Source: Brevibacterium ihuae (GTDB lineage Bacteria > Actinomycetota > Actinomycetes > Actinomycetales > Brevibacteriaceae). From it: DNA of 64,000 nt. Below, in pieces: positions 1 through 11,015 of the stretch (position 1 is its first letter; every line of letters starts with the position of its first letter). The translations under genes and the position numbers were made by a program. The notes beneath the pieces were generated by a model that was given only the letters and a program-made list of their open reading frames with translations, did no database searches and had not been told where the DNA came from. The DNA is taken from positions 705,759 through 769,758 of the forward strand of contig NZ_FXWZ01000002.1 of the NCBI RefSeq assembly GCF_900184225.1. Direction: 5' to 3'.

Positions 1-1936
1 TGCAGTTGAGGAACGCCGGGCGGTCGAACACCGCGGTGGCGAGCACGTGGAGGGTGTAGAACCAGCCGCGCGTCTGCCCGATGTACTCGACGATGAAGTC
101 CCCGGGGAAGTGGTGGTCGAACCAGTCGGCGTTCTCGAACGGGTAGTGGACCTGCGCGTAGCTCATCGACCCGGAATCGAACCACACGTCGAGGACGTCG
201 GTCACGCGGCGCATCGTCGAGCGCCCCGTCGGGTCGTCGGGGTTGGGGCGGGTGAGCTCGTCGATGAACGGCCGGTGGAGATCGGGCTCGCCCTTCTCAT
301 TGCGCGGCAGGCGACCGAAGTCCGCCTCGAGCTCCGCGAGCGAGCCGTAGACGTCGGTGCGCGGGTGCTCCGGATCGTCGGACACCCAGACGGGGATCGG
401 CGAGCCCCAGAACCGGTTGCGCGAGATCGACCAGTCCCGGGCGTTCGACAGCCAGGTGCCGAACTGCCCGTGCTTGACGTTCTCCGGGACCCAGGTGATC
501 TGCTCGTTGAGCTCGACCATCCGGTCCTTGAAGGTCGACACCGAGACGAACCAGCTCGACACCGCACGGTAGATCAGGGGGTTCCGGCAGCGCCAGCAGT
601 GGGGGTACGAGTGCTCGTAGGTCTCGTGGCGCACGAGCACGGCGGCGCGCCCGGCGACCGGGCCGGTGCCGTGCTTGAGGTCGGCGATGATCGCCTTGTT
701 CGCGTCGAACACCTGCTGTCCGGCGTAGTCGTCGACCGGGTGCTCGAAGCAGCCGCTGTCGTCGACCGGGCACACCGCGCGGATGCCGTAGGTGTCGGTG
801 AGGAGCTTGTCCTCCTCACCGAAGGCCGGCGACTGGTGGACGATCCCGGTGCCGTCGTCGGTGGTGACGAAGTCGGCTTCGAGGATCGTGTGCATGCGCT
901 CGCCGAACTCGTCCTGCCGGCCCTCGAAATACGGGAACGGCGGCTCGTAGCGGCGCCCGGCGAGGTCGGGGCCCGGGACCGCGGCGACGAGCTCGGGCTC
1001 GGCGCCGAGCTCGCGGGCGTAGGCGGCGAGGCGCTCGCGGGCGAGGACGAGGACCTTCCCCCGCACCTCGGGCGCGGCGTCCTCCCCCGGGAGGACCGCG
1101 ACGTACTCGACGCCCGGGTTCGCCGCGACTGCCTGGTTGCTCGGCACGGTCCACGGCGTCGTGGTCCAGATGAGGACGAACTGGTCGGCGTCGTCGACCT
1201 CGGGCCTCCCGGTGCGCAGCTCCACGCGGTCGAGGAGGCGGTAGCCGATCGTCACCGACGGGTCCTGGCGCATCTTGTAGACGTCGTCGTCCATCCGCAG
1301 CTCGTGGTTGGACAGCGGGGTCTGGTCGCGCCAGCAGTACGGGAGGACGCGGTAGCCCTCGTACACGAGCCCCTTGTCCCAGAGCTGCTTGAACGCCCAG
1401 ATGACGCTCTCCATGTACTCGACGTTGAGCGTCTTGTAGTCGTTGTCGAAGTCGACCCAGCGGCCCTGCCGCGTGACGTACTCCTGCCATTCGTCGGTGT
1501 ACTCGAGCACCGAGGAGCGGCAGGCGGCGTTGAATTCGGCGATGCCCATGTCCGAGATCTGGGACTTGTCGGTGATGCCGAGCTGCCGCTCGGCCTCGAG
1601 CTCGGCGGGCAGCCCGTGGGTGTCCCAGCCGAAGCGGCGCTCGACGCGCTTGCCCCGCATGGTCTGGTAGCGCGGGACGACGTCCTTGACGTACCCGGTG
1701 AGGAGGTGGCCGTAGTGCGGGAGCCCGTTGGCGAAGGGCGGGCCGTCGTAGAAGACGAACTCGTTCTCGCCGTTCTCCCCGGCGTCCCGGTTGTCGATCG
1801 AGGCCTGGAAGGTGCCGTCGGTGTTCCAGAACTCGAGCACGTCGGCCTCGATCGCGGGGAACCGCGGCGAGGAGGTGAGTCCGAGGGCGGAGGTGCTCCG
1901 CTTGGGGTAGATCGGGGAGGAGGTGTGATCGGTCAT
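1..1936 (-). CDS. ileS: Isoleucyl-tRNA synthetase (N-terminal 645 residues, 3' end outside window)
   Basis: Class I aminoacyl-tRNA synthetase that charges tRNA-Ile in the cytoplasm. The translation opens [14 protein letters not shown] and carries the class I HIGH signature as [12 protein letters not shown] (HYGH at residues 74-77), followed by the CP1 editing region with [10 protein letters not shown]. The window ends before the KMSKS loop and anticodon-binding domain, so the gene is cut by the window edge, not broken. The ATG at 1936 is preceded by AAGGA eight bases upstream, and directly upstream lies a T-box. Long frames on the opposite strand here are GC artefacts. Confidence 0.96.
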   Translation of the reverse strand, partial: MTDHTSSPIYPKRSTSALGLTSSPRFPAIEADVLEFWNTDGTFQASIDNRDAGENGENEFVFYDGPPFANGLPHYGHLLTGYVKDVVPRYQTMRGKRVERRFGWDTHGLPAELEAERQLGITDKSQISDMGIAEFNAACRSSVLEYTDEWQEYVTRQGRWVDFDNDYKTLNVEYMESVIWAFKQLWDKGLVYEGYRVLPYCWRDQTPLSNHELRMDDDVYKMRQDPSVTIGYRLLDRVELRTGRPEVDDADQFVLIWTTTPWTVPSNQAVAANPGVEYVAVLPGEDAAPEVRGKVLVLARERLAAYARELGAEPELVAAVPGPDLAGRRYEPPFPYFEGRQDEFGERMHTILEADFVTTDDGTGIVHQSPAFGEEDKLLTDTYGIRAVCPVDDSGCFEHPVDDYAGQQVFDANKAIIADLKHGTGPVAGRAAVLVRHETYEHSYPHCWRCRNPLIYRAVSSWFVSVSTFKDRMVELNEQITWVPENVKHGQFGTWLSNARDWSISRNRFWGSPIPVWVSDDPEHPRTDVYGSLAELEADFGRLPRNEKGEPDLHRPFIDELTRPNPDDPTGRSTMRRVTDVLDVWFDSGSMSYAQVHYPFENADWFDHHFPGDFIVEYIGQTRGWFYTLHVLATAVFDRPAFLNC

Positions 1937-1964
1937 GAGCGTCCTTGTGGTCCGGTTCGATGGT

Positions 1965-2185
1965 GTGTCGGTTCGATCCGTGCGAGGACGACATCACTGC
2001 CGCGGTACCACCCCGCTTATCCGACCGACCCGGGGTCCCGGGCGAGCGGATCGCTCATTCCTGCAGGCGATGACGGGCCCACCCGTCCGGTTCTACTGGG
2101 CTGCCGACGGTGCGAGCTCGACGCACCGCGCACAGCGGTTCTTCCGGATGCTCCCCGGTGATGGCCGGATCGACGCAGTTCCCCA
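1965..2185 (-). promoter_or_regulatory. T-box riboswitch leader of ileS
   Basis: On the minus strand the leader contains the T-box core GCGGGGTGGTACCGCGG (complement of 2000-2017), which pairs with the tRNA acceptor end. About 140 bases earlier is the short Stem I element ACCGGGGAGCATCCGGAAGAA. The likely specifier codon is ATC (isoleucine) at 2162-2160, followed by A. Actinobacterial ileS T-boxes of this ultrashort Stem I type control translation by hiding the Shine-Dalgarno rather than by termination. I see no U-tract terminator before the start codon, which agrees. Outer limits are approximate. The rest of 1937-2244 holds no gene. Confidence 0.9.
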
Positions 2186-2244
2186 GTCTAGCCCATGCGG
2201 GCGCGTGCTCGGCGCCGGTCCGGGAGCCGTGCGGGCCGGTGGGC

Positions 2245-2997
2245 TCAGAGGCCCTGGTGGCGGGCGACCTTGTGCTGGGCGGCCTGGGCGATCGGGCGGA
2301 TCACCATGAGATCGACGTTGAAGTGATGGGGGCGGGTGAGGGTGTAGACGACCGCGTCGGCGCAGTCCTCGGCGGTGAGGGGGGTCTCCACGCCCTCGTA
2401 GACCTTGTCGGCCTTCTCCTGCGATCCGAGCCGCTTGCGGGAGAACTCCTCCGTTGCGACCATGCCCGGGGCGATCTCGATGACCCGCACGGGCTGGCCG
2501 GCGAGCTCGAGGCGCAGGGTGGCCGCGGTCGAATGGGACCCGTGCTTGGCGGCGACGTATCCCCCGCCGCCCTCGTACGCCTGGTGCCCGGCCGTCGAGG
2601 ACATCACGACGATGTCGCCGCGGCCGGATTCGACGAGCGCGGGGAGGAGCGCCTTGACGCAGCGCACGACCCCGAGGACGTTGATGTCGAACATCTGCCG
2701 CCAGCCCTCGACATCGGCCTCGGCGACGGAGTCGGTGCGGAGGGCGAATCCGGCATTGGCGACGAGAGCGTTGACCGGTCCGCCGGCGACGACCTGCTCG
2801 GCCATCCGGGCGACGTCGGCATCGCTCGTCATGTCGGCGACGACGACCTCGGCTCCGGTCTCCGCGGCGAGCTCCTCGAGGCGGTCCTCGCGGCGGGCGA
2901 CGGCGACGACGTCCCAGCCCTCCTGCCGCAGGCGGCGGACGGTGGCCGCTCCGATTCCCGAGCTCGCTCCGGTGACGACGGCGCGCAGAGTGGACAT
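2245..2997 (-). CDS. Short-chain dehydrogenase/reductase (SDR family)
   Basis: Classical SDR of 250 residues with a Rossmann nucleotide-binding motif TGASSGIG (9-16), NAG (81-83), catalytic Ser near 133 and the YVAAK pair Tyr147/Lys151. The overall pattern (VARREDRLEEL after strand 2, DINVLGV, PGMVATEEF) resembles the YdfG/3-hydroxy acid dehydrogenase branch that uses NADP on small hydroxy acids or serine. The substrate cannot be told from sequence. It stands alone between the ileS leader and a membrane acyltransferase, read in the same direction as both. Confidence 0.9.
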   Translation of the reverse strand: MSTLRAVVTGASSGIGAATVRRLRQEGWDVVAVARREDRLEELAAETGAEVVVADMTSDADVARMAEQVVAGGPVNALVANAGFALRTDSVAEADVEGWRQMFDINVLGVVRCVKALLPALVESGRGDIVVMSSTAGHQAYEGGGGYVAAKHGSHSTAATLRLELAGQPVRVIEIAPGMVATEEFSRKRLGSQEKADKVYEGVETPLTAEDCADAVVYTLTRPHHFNVDLMVIRPIAQAAQHKVARHQGL

Positions 2998-3145
2998 GGC
3001 TCCTCCAGAGATCGTGGGGCAGGTCTTCCTGCGGCCAGCCTACCGGTCACCGGCGTCGGACCCTCTGGGCCCGCACCCGGCGCACCGGATACGCGGCGGC
3101 CTCGGAGGCGGACTCGCGCGTCCCGCGCACCGGACCGCAGCGGTC

Positions 3146-4420
3146 TCAGCGGGCGGTCGGACCATCGCCGGTGCCTCCCGACCCGGTGCCTCCGGTCCCG
3201 GGATCGCCGGACCCGCGGGCACCGGATCCACGGTCGCCGGGCCCGGGCCCGCCGCCACGGCGGGCGCCGGGTCCTTTCCCGGCCGGCGCCGGACCCGAGG
3301 CGGTCCCCTCGTGGGCGTCCTCGTCCGCGGCGGCTCGCAGCCAGGCCTGCGGCGGCCTCCCCTCGCCGAACGCCGCGCGGACGAGCGGGATCCTCAGTGC
3401 GACGATGGTGAGGACGGTGCACACCACGGTGTAGACGATGGGCAGCACGAGGCCGTGGAGCGCGACGTCGCCCACGCTCACCGGACCGCCGATGAGCGTG
3501 CGCATGGGGAAGAGGAGCAGCGGGTGGAGGAGGAACACGCCGAAGGAGTACGGGTAGATCCGGTGGAGGAGCGTGAAGCCCGACCGCATGGAGAAGTGGA
3601 GGAGCAGGTAGCCGGAGAGCGACATCGCCACGACCATGGGCGAGAGGTACTCGTAGGAGAACTTCCACGGCTTCTCCCCCGGCCCGAACCCGGCCCACAG
3701 GAACGTCGCGAGCACTCCGGAGACGAACACCGCCGTCGCGACCGCGGCCTGCCGGCGGGTGAGGACCCAGTCGCGCATGACCCAGCCGAGCACGTAGAAG
3801 CCCATCATCGGCAGGAAGCGGGTCGCGGCGTTGAGCTCACCGATCCCGAATGCCGAGGTGAAGATCTCGTCGGCTATCCCGATGCCGAGGAGGATGAGCG
3901 CGGTCGCCCATTGGAGCCGGCGCGAGCCGTGCGTCGAGAGCAGCCGCATGAACGGGGTGAGGAGGGTGAGGCCGGCGAGGACGTAGAGGAAGTAGAGCTG
4001 GACGAACGGCGAGCCGGAGACGATCGCGACGATCGGGTCCCAGTCGGATTCGCGGCCGCCCATGTAGTAGAGGCGGAAGAGGACGTAGACCACGGTCCAC
4101 ACGACGAGCGGGATCCCGATCCGGAACACCCGCTTGAGAAGGAACTCGCGGGGCCGTCCGCCCTTGACCGGGTCGAGGGCGAGGGCCCCGGCGATCATGA
4201 GGAACACCGGCACCGACCAGCGCGCCGAGGAGTCGATCGCGTTGGCGAGCCACCACGACGCCGTGCCGAAATCGGTGTAGCGGGTCTCGACGGTGTCGCC
4301 GATCGCGTGGATCGCGACGACCGCGATGATCGCAAGCGAGCGCGCAGGGTTCATCCACCCGGTGGATGTGGCCGGGGGGTTGCTCTCCCCCACCCGTGCG
4401 AACAGTCCCATACCGCCCAT
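3146..4420 (-). CDS. Acyltransferase family 3 membrane protein
   Basis: Integral membrane protein of 424 residues with about ten hydrophobic helices. It has the pattern of acyltransferase-3 proteins (OafA/WecH type): an N-terminal NPARSLAIIAVVAIHAI with the conserved His, then SVPVFLMIAGALAL. Such enzymes O-acetylate cell-surface sugars. From about residue 355 the protein becomes a hydrophilic tail of Gly, Pro, Ala and Arg (repeats like GSGARGSGDPGTGG), presumably disordered and cytoplasmic. The acceptor is unknown. A second ATG three codons in (MGLFARV) is an alternative start. The gene is divergent from valS with only 59 bases between starts. Confidence 0.85.
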   Translation of the reverse strand: MGGMGLFARVGESNPPATSTGWMNPARSLAIIAVVAIHAIGDTVETRYTDFGTASWWLANAIDSSARWSVPVFLMIAGALALDPVKGGRPREFLLKRVFRIGIPLVVWTVVYVLFRLYYMGGRESDWDPIVAIVSGSPFVQLYFLYVLAGLTLLTPFMRLLSTHGSRRLQWATALILLGIGIADEIFTSAFGIGELNAATRFLPMMGFYVLGWVMRDWVLTRRQAAVATAVFVSGVLATFLWAGFGPGEKPWKFSYEYLSPMVVAMSLSGYLLLHFSMRSGFTLLHRIYPYSFGVFLLHPLLLFPMRTLIGGPVSVGDVALHGLVLPIVYTVVCTVLTIVALRIPLVRAAFGEGRPPQAWLRAAADEDAHEGTASGPAPAGKGPGARRGGGPGPGDRGSGARGSGDPGTGGTGSGGTGDGPTAR

Positions 4421-4479
4421 CGTGCCACGCCCGCACCGTGTTTGGTCTGGACCGGGACCGATGGGAGAATCTGAGCACT

Positions 4480-7140
4480 ATGAATCAACCTGCCTCACGC
4501 ACACATGACTCGGTGCATCTTCCGGACAAGCCGGCCCTCGAGGGCCTCAAGGACAAGTGGGACGCGAAGTGGGGTGAGACCGGCGTCTACGCGTTCGAGC
4601 CCGACACCGAGCGCAGCGCGGTCTACTCCATCGACACGCCGCCGCCCACGGCTTCGGGATCGCTCCATGTGGGGCACGTGTTCTCCTACACCCAGACCGA
4701 CATCATCGCCCGCTACCAGCGGATGACCGGCAAGAACGTGTTCTACCCGCTCGGGTGGGACGACAACGGGCTGCCCACCGAGCGGCGGGTGCAGAACTAC
4801 TACGGGGTGCGCTGCGAGCCCTCCCTCCCCCACGATCCGGAGTTCGAACCCCCGGCCAAGCCCGCGAAGAACCCGCGCGACTTCGTGCCGGTGTCGCGCC
4901 AGAACTTCATCGAGCTGTGCGAGCAGCTGTCCGCCGAGGACGAGAAGGTGTTCGAGGACCTCTTCCGGTCGGTCGGCCTCTCGGTGGACTGGAAGTACAC
5001 CTACCGCACGATCGACGACACCGCGCGCGGGGTGAGCCAGCGGGCGTTCCTCGCCGACCTCGCCGGCGGCCACGCGTACTCGACCGACGCTCCGACGATG
5101 TGGGACGTGACGTTCGGCACCGCCGTCGCGCAGGCCGAGCTCGAGGACCGCGAGAAGGAGGGCGCCTACCACCGGGTGGCGTTCCACCCGGCTGCCGCGG
5201 ACGGCACTGCGGACACCTCGGTCGACCCGATCGTCATCGTGACCTCGCGCCCGGAGCTCATCCCCGCCGTCGTCGCCCTCGTCGCCCATCCCGACGACGA
5301 GCGCTACCGGCCGTTCTTCGGCACCACCGTGGTGTCCCCGCTGTTCGGCGTGTCCGTCGAGGTCCGCGCCCACGAGCTCGCGAAGGCCGACAAGGGCACC
5401 GGCATCGCGATGGTGTGCACGTTCGGCGACCTCACCGACGTCACCTGGTGGCGCGAGCTCGACCTGCCCACTCGGCCGGTCATCACCCGCGACGGCCGCC
5501 TCGTGCGCGAGACCCCGGAGTGGATCGCGGACTCCCCCAAGGCCGATGCCGCGGAGCTCTACGCGCAGCTCGCCGGCAAGACGACGTTCACGGCGCGCAA
5601 GGACATCGCCGAGCTCCTCCGGGAGTCCGGCGACCTGCTCGCCGACCCGGAGCCGATCACCCATCCGGTGCCGTTCTACGAGAAGGGCGACAAGCCGCTC
5701 GAGGTCGTCACCAGCCGCCAGTGGTACATCCGCAACGGCGGACGCTCGGCCGAGCTGCGCGACGCGCTCGTCGAGCGCGGCCGGGAATTCACCTGGTACC
5801 CCGGGTTCATGCGCTCGCGCTACGAGAACTGGGTCGAGGGCCTCAACGGGGACTGGCTCGTCTCGCGCCAGCGCTACTTCGGCGTGCCGATCCCGCTGTG
5901 GTACCGCCTCGACGCCGACGGCGCACCCGACTACGCGGACCCGCTCGTGCCCGCGGACGAGGCGCTGCCCGTCGACCCGCAGGCCCAGGCCCCCGCGGGA
6001 TTCGACGAGTCGCAGCGCGATCAGCCCGGCGGCTTCACCGGGGACCCGGACGTCCTCGACACCTGGGCGACCTCCTCGCTCACCCCGCAGATCGTCGGCG
6101 GCTGGTCGCGCGACGAGGCGCTGTTCGAGACGGTGTTCCCGTTCGACCTGCGGCCGCAGGGGCACGACATCATCCGGACCTGGCTGTTCTCCACCGTCGT
6201 GCGCGCGCACTCGCTCAACGATTCGGTCCCGTGGACGAACGCCGCGCTGTCGGGCTGGATCCTCGATCCGGACCGCAAGAAGATGTCGAAGTCGAAGGGC
6301 AATGTCGTCGTGCCGAGCGACATCCTCCAGGAGGCGAAGCCCGGATTCGGACCGGACGCGGTGCGCTACTGGGCCGCGAGCGCCCGGTTCGGCGCCGACA
6401 CCGCCTATGACGTCGCACAGATGCAGATCGGCCGTCGCCTGGCGATGAAGCTGCTCAACGCCTCGAAGTTCGCCCTCGCCCAGGGTGTCCACGCGGGCCT
6501 CGTGGGCCGGGCGGAGCTCGTCACCGAGCCGCTCGACCGCGCGCTGCTCACGTCGCTGCGTTCGACCGTGGCCGCCTGCGGAACCCATATGGCCGCCTAC
6601 GACTACGCGCACATGCTCCGTGCCGCGGAGTCGTTCTTCTGGGAGTTCACCGACGACTACGTCGAGCTCGTCAAGGACCGGTCCTACGGCGCGGACGGGG
6701 AGGCGGCCCAGCTGTCGGCCCACGCGACGCTCGCGACCGCGCTCGACGTGCTGCTGCGGCTCTTCGCCCCGATCACGCCGTTCGTCACCGAAGAGGTGTG
6801 GTCGTGGTGGCAGGAGGGCTCCGTCCACCGGGCCGCCTGGCCCACCGCCGAGGCGCTGCCGGAGTTCTCCGCGGCCGAGGCGCCGGAGGGGATGCTCAGC
6901 GATGTCGCCGCGGTCCTCGGCGAGGTCCGACGGTCCAAGACCGAGGCGAAGGTCTCGCAGAAGACCGAGATCGCGCACGCGGTGGTCACCGCCGAGGAGC
7001 GCATCATCGACCTCATCAGGCTTGCGGAGACGGACCTGCGCGCCGCCGGCCGCGTCCTCGACTGGGAGCTCACCCCGACCCCGGATTCCGGGATCACGGT
7101 GAGCGACGTCGAGTTCGTCGAGGCGGATCCGCAGCGCTGA
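4480..7140 (+). CDS. valS: Valyl-tRNA synthetase
   Basis: Class I synthetase for tRNA-Val, 886 residues. It shows PPPTASGSLHVGHVF (HVGH at 63-66), an editing domain in the middle, and KKMSKSKGN with KMSKS at 601-605. The length and the absence of a long C-terminal coiled coil match the shorter ValS type known in several actinobacteria. The ATG at 4480 (MNQPASRTHD) was chosen because upstream codons in frame lie in the promoter side of the divergent acyltransferase. GGGAG at 4463-4467 is a somewhat distant ribosome-binding site. No T-box is visible here. Confidence 0.96.
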   Translation: MNQPASRTHDSVHLPDKPALEGLKDKWDAKWGETGVYAFEPDTERSAVYSIDTPPPTASGSLHVGHVFSYTQTDIIARYQRMTGKNVFYPLGWDDNGLPTERRVQNYYGVRCEPSLPHDPEFEPPAKPAKNPRDFVPVSRQNFIELCEQLSAEDEKVFEDLFRSVGLSVDWKYTYRTIDDTARGVSQRAFLADLAGGHAYSTDAPTMWDVTFGTAVAQAELEDREKEGAYHRVAFHPAAADGTADTSVDPIVIVTSRPELIPAVVALVAHPDDERYRPFFGTTVVSPLFGVSVEVRAHELAKADKGTGIAMVCTFGDLTDVTWWRELDLPTRPVITRDGRLVRETPEWIADSPKADAAELYAQLAGKTTFTARKDIAELLRESGDLLADPEPITHPVPFYEKGDKPLEVVTSRQWYIRNGGRSAELRDALVERGREFTWYPGFMRSRYENWVEGLNGDWLVSRQRYFGVPIPLWYRLDADGAPDYADPLVPADEALPVDPQAQAPAGFDESQRDQPGGFTGDPDVLDTWATSSLTPQIVGGWSRDEALFETVFPFDLRPQGHDIIRTWLFSTVVRAHSLNDSVPWTNAALSGWILDPDRKKMSKSKGNVVVPSDILQEAKPGFGPDAVRYWAASARFGADTAYDVAQMQIGRRLAMKLLNASKFALAQGVHAGLVGRAELVTEPLDRALLTSLRSTVAACGTHMAAYDYAHMLRAAESFFWEFTDDYVELVKDRSYGADGEAAQLSAHATLATALDVLLRLFAPITPFVTEEVWSWWQEGSVHRAAWPTAEALPEFSAAEAPEGMLSDVAAVLGEVRRSKTEAKVSQKTEIAHAVVTAEERIIDLIRLAETDLRAAGRVLDWELTPTPDSGITVSDVEFVEADPQR

Positions 7141-7245
7141 GTCGGGTCCGCAGCGCCGGGTCCTCGTCACCGGGGCTGCGGGGATCTACTCTGGGGAGTG
7201 CGGGCACGAGCCCGCGCTCCCCTTTCTCTCACCCAGGAGGCTTCG

Positions 7246-7935
7246 ATGCGAAGCGAGCTCTTTGCCAAGCGCCACGCCGAACAGGAGACGAACCAGCGCT
7301 GGACGCTGCAGTCGTCGAAGATGCTGCGCGCTCTCGTCACCCCGGACGCGCCGATGGTCGCGACGAAGGGCGCGATGGTCGCCTACCAGGGCAATGTCGA
7401 CTTCACCCACCAGGGATCGAGCTCGGTCGGTCAGTTCCTCAAGAAGGCGATGACGAACGAGGACACGCCCATGATGCGCGTCGAGGGGCACGGAGAGGTG
7501 TTCTTCGCCCGACAGGCCGCGAACATCTTCATGATGCAGCTCGAGGGCGGACACGACGCGCTCACCGTCAACTCCTCGAGCCTGCTCGCCTTCGACGCGA
7601 ACCTCGCCTGGGACATCAAGCGGATCAAGGGCGTCGGCGCGCTGGCCGCCGGTGCCGGGCTGTTCAACCTCGAGATGTCGGGCACCGGCACCGCTGCCGT
7701 GTGCTGCCACGGCGATCCGATGATCCTCGACTGCTCGCGCACCCCGACCTTCGTGGACCCGCAGGCCGCCGTGTGCTGGTCGGCGAACCTCGCCCCCTCG
7801 ATCAAGTCCGCGGTGAGCGTCGGCTCGTTCTTCGGGCGCGGTTCCGGCGAGAGCTTCCAGCTCGTGTTCCACGGTCCCGGCTTCGTCGTCGTGCAGCCCT
7901 CGGAGGGCTACGGGCAGGCGACCGCCGCGCAGTGA
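7246..7935 (+). CDS. AIM24 family protein (DUF124)
   Basis: A 229-residue soluble beta-rich protein of the AIM24/TerD-like fold, recognised from GHGEVFFARQAANIFMMQLEGG and the Gly-rich end HGPGFVVVQPSEGYG. Family members occur in bacteria and in yeast mitochondria; the bacterial role is not established. The start at 7246 has a perfect AGGAGG five bases upstream. It follows valS on the same strand by 105 bases, and its transcript ends at the palindrome shared with clpX. Confidence 0.85.
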   Translation: MRSELFAKRHAEQETNQRWTLQSSKMLRALVTPDAPMVATKGAMVAYQGNVDFTHQGSSSVGQFLKKAMTNEDTPMMRVEGHGEVFFARQAANIFMMQLEGGHDALTVNSSSLLAFDANLAWDIKRIKGVGALAAGAGLFNLEMSGTGTAAVCCHGDPMILDCSRTPTFVDPQAAVCWSANLAPSIKSAVSVGSFFGRGSGESFQLVFHGPGFVVVQPSEGYGQATAAQ

Positions 7936-7960
7936 GTACCGGCGGGGGCCGCTGAATCGC

Positions 7961-8000
7961 CGCGCGCCCGCGGGAATCGATCGATTCCCGCGGGCGCGCG
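7961..8000. terminator. Perfect 40-base palindrome between convergent genes
   Basis: Both 20-base arms match exactly (arm begins CGCGCGCCCGCGGG and ends at the centre ATCGAT). It lies between the stop of the AIM24 gene and the stop of clpX and can act as a terminator for both strands. No U-tract is present, as is common in high-GC actinobacteria. Confidence 0.85.
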
Positions 8001-8035
8001 TCTCCGTCACCCGTTCACCGGGCGACGGCGGGGTC

Positions 8036-9313
<1,278 letters not shown>

Positions 9314-9447
9314 AACCTTTCAGAGGGGCATGTGGCCCCAAGAGTATCCCTGGTCGGATGTTCACCTCAACAGCATTCCACATCTCGCTGACACGGCGCC
9401 GGACCCTCCCGCGGGGCGTGTCGATCGTGCCGATCCGCGGATGCGCG

Positions 9448-9480
9448 ACGGGGCGCGGACCGTGCTGGTCCGCGCCCCGT
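9448..9480 (-). terminator. Hairpin terminator after clpP2
   Basis: A 14-bp perfect stem (ACGGGGCGCGGACC and its complement) around the loop GTGCT, about 40 bases beyond the clpP2 stop and about 135 bases before clpX. It separates the clpP1-clpP2 transcript from clpX. Confidence 0.8.
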
Positions 9481-9520
9481 CCGACTGCGCCGCGCATGCG
9501 GCCCGAGCCGCTGCGTCGGT

Positions 9521-10168
9521 TCAGCGCACACCCTTGCGGGAGGTGAGCACCTGATCGACGAGCCCGTAGTCCTTGGCCTGGTCGGCAGTGAGGAACAGGT
9601 CGCGCTCGATGTCCGTGGAGACCTGCTCGGGCGTCTTGTTCGAGTGCGAGGCGAGGGTCTCCTCGAGCCAGGTGCGCATGCGGAGCACCTCGGCGGCCTG
9701 GATCTCGATGTCCGAGGCCTGACCGTGCCCCTGACCCTGCATCGAGGGCTGGTGGATGAGCACGCGGGCGTTCGGCAGCGCCAGCCGCTTGCCCTCGGTG
9801 CCCGCCGCGAGCAGCACGGCCGCGGCGGAGGCGGCCTGCCCCAGGCACACCGTCTGGATCTCCGGCTTGATGTACTGCATCGTGTCGTAGATCGCGGTGA
9901 GCGCGGTGAACGAACCGCCCGGCGAGTTGATGTACAGGGTGATGTCACGGTCGGGATCCTGCGACTCGAGGACGAGCAGCTGGGCCATGACGTCGTCGGC
10001 GGAGGTGTCGTCGACCTGGACGCCGAGGAAGATCACGCGATCCTCGAACAGCTTGGTGTAGGGGTCCTGCCGCTTGAAGCCGAACGGGGTGCGCTCCTCG
10101 AACTGCGGCATGACGTAGCGCGAGGTCGGCATCTGGCCGGCGGCGGCCCACGGTGAGAGATTCGTCAT
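9521..10168 (-). CDS. clpP2: ATP-dependent Clp protease proteolytic subunit ClpP2
   Basis: Serine peptidase of 215 residues with the ClpP triad: Ser114 in GQAASAAAV, His139 in LIHQPS and Asp190 in IERDLF. Actinobacteria make a mixed ClpP1-ClpP2 tetradecamer that works with ClpX and ClpC. The N-terminal extension ([21 protein letters not shown]) is typical of the ClpP2 type and is probably processed. It follows clpP1 by 20 bases in one operon. Confidence 0.97.
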   Translation of the reverse strand: MTNLSPWAAAGQMPTSRYVMPQFEERTPFGFKRQDPYTKLFEDRVIFLGVQVDDTSADDVMAQLLVLESQDPDRDITLYINSPGGSFTALTAIYDTMQYIKPEIQTVCLGQAASAAAVLLAAGTEGKRLALPNARVLIHQPSMQGQGHGQASDIEIQAAEVLRMRTWLEETLASHSNKTPEQVSTDIERDLFLTADQAKDYGLVDQVLTSRKGVR

Positions 10169-10188
10169 TCTTCAGACTCCTTGGTTCT

Positions 10189-10812
10189 TCAGTTGAGCGC
10201 GGACTCGCCGGACATGTCCTCGGAACCGGTGATGACCCGGTCGATGAAGCCGTACTCGAGGGCCTCCTCGGCGGTGAACCAGTGGTCGCGGTCGTTGTCC
10301 TTGAGGATCTGCTCGAGCGACTTGCCGGTCTGCTCGGCGGTGAGCTCCGCCATCTGCTTCTTCATGTGGAGGATGAGCTCGGCCTGGATCTTGATGTCCG
10401 TCGCCGTTCCGCCGATGCCGCCGAGCGGCTGGTGCATGAGGATGCGGGCGTGCGGGGTCGCGTAGCGCTTGCCCTTCGCACCCGAGGACAGGAGGAACTG
10501 CCCCATCGAGGCGGCCATACCCATGGCCACGGTGCCGACGTCGGGCTTGACGTGCTGCATGGTGTCGTAGATCGCCATACCGGCCGTCACCGAGCCGCCG
10601 GGAGAGTTGATGTAGAGCCAGATGTCCTTCTCCGGGTCCTCCGCGGCGAGGAGCATCATCTGAGCACAGATCATGTTGGCGTTCTCGTCGCGCACCTCGG
10701 CTCCGAGCCAGATGATCCGCTCCTTGAGAAGGCGGTTGTAGATGTGGTCGTCGAGGCCCAGTCCCCCGGTTCCGCCTGCGGAAACCGGCGAGGCGAACTC
10801 GTGTGTGCTCAC
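10189..10812 (-). CDS. clpP1: ATP-dependent Clp protease proteolytic subunit ClpP1
   Basis: Second ClpP paralogue, 207 residues, with triad Ser102 (GMAASMGQ), His127 (LMHQPLGG) and Asp176 (DNDRDHW). It is the first gene of the clpP1-clpP2 operon. The start is a GTG at 10812 with AGGAG upstream and a TAGAGT -10 box about 40 bases before the start. In related bacteria this operon is induced by ClgR; I did not find a clear ClgR box by eye. Confidence 0.97.
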   Translation of the reverse strand: MSTHEFASPVSAGGTGGLGLDDHIYNRLLKERIIWLGAEVRDENANMICAQMMLLAAEDPEKDIWLYINSPGGSVTAGMAIYDTMQHVKPDVGTVAMGMAASMGQFLLSSGAKGKRYATPHARILMHQPLGGIGGTATDIKIQAELILHMKKQMAELTAEQTGKSLEQILKDNDRDHWFTAEEALEYGFIDRVITGSEDMSGESALN

Positions 10813-10848
10813 GTTTCACTCCTGTTGTCTGTTGCTGTCCTGTACTGG

Positions 10849-10854
10849 ACTCTA
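10849..10854 (-). promoter_or_regulatory. -10 box of the clpP1-clpP2 promoter
   Basis: TAGAGT on the minus strand, about 36 bases before the clpP1 GTG. The same hexamer occurs before tRNA-Gly, nucS, the small membrane protein and the DivIVA-like gene, which supports it as the local housekeeping -10 form. The -35 is not clear. Confidence 0.5.
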
Positions 10855-10947
10855 ACCGCTCGATCCGGGCTTTTAGTCCCCGACCGCCCGGTGTTCGCCC
10901 TCAGCGTGATCGCCCGTCGGGTGCCCGTGGAGACGCCCGGGAACGCC

Positions 10948-10975
10948 GATGGGCACGGCCGTGGCCGTGCCCATC
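10948..10975 (-). terminator. Hairpin terminator after tig
   Basis: Inverted repeat GATGGGCACGGCC/GGCCGTGCCCATC just beyond the tig stop, separating tig from the clpP promoter. Confidence 0.8.
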
Positions 10976-11015
10976 ACCGGGGCGACCCGACCCGTCCGGG
11001 GCCGGTCGCGGTCGT

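Noticed and set aside
3150..3340. GC-rich tandem-like repeats
   Set aside because: They encode the low-complexity Gly/Pro tail of the acyltransferase and stay in frame.
4495..7170. Open frame of nearly 900 codons on the minus strand opposite valS
   Set aside because: It mirrors valS codon by codon, has the biased Arg/Gly/Val/Glu composition of antisense frames in GC-rich DNA, and no recognisable domain. valS has complete synthetase motifs.
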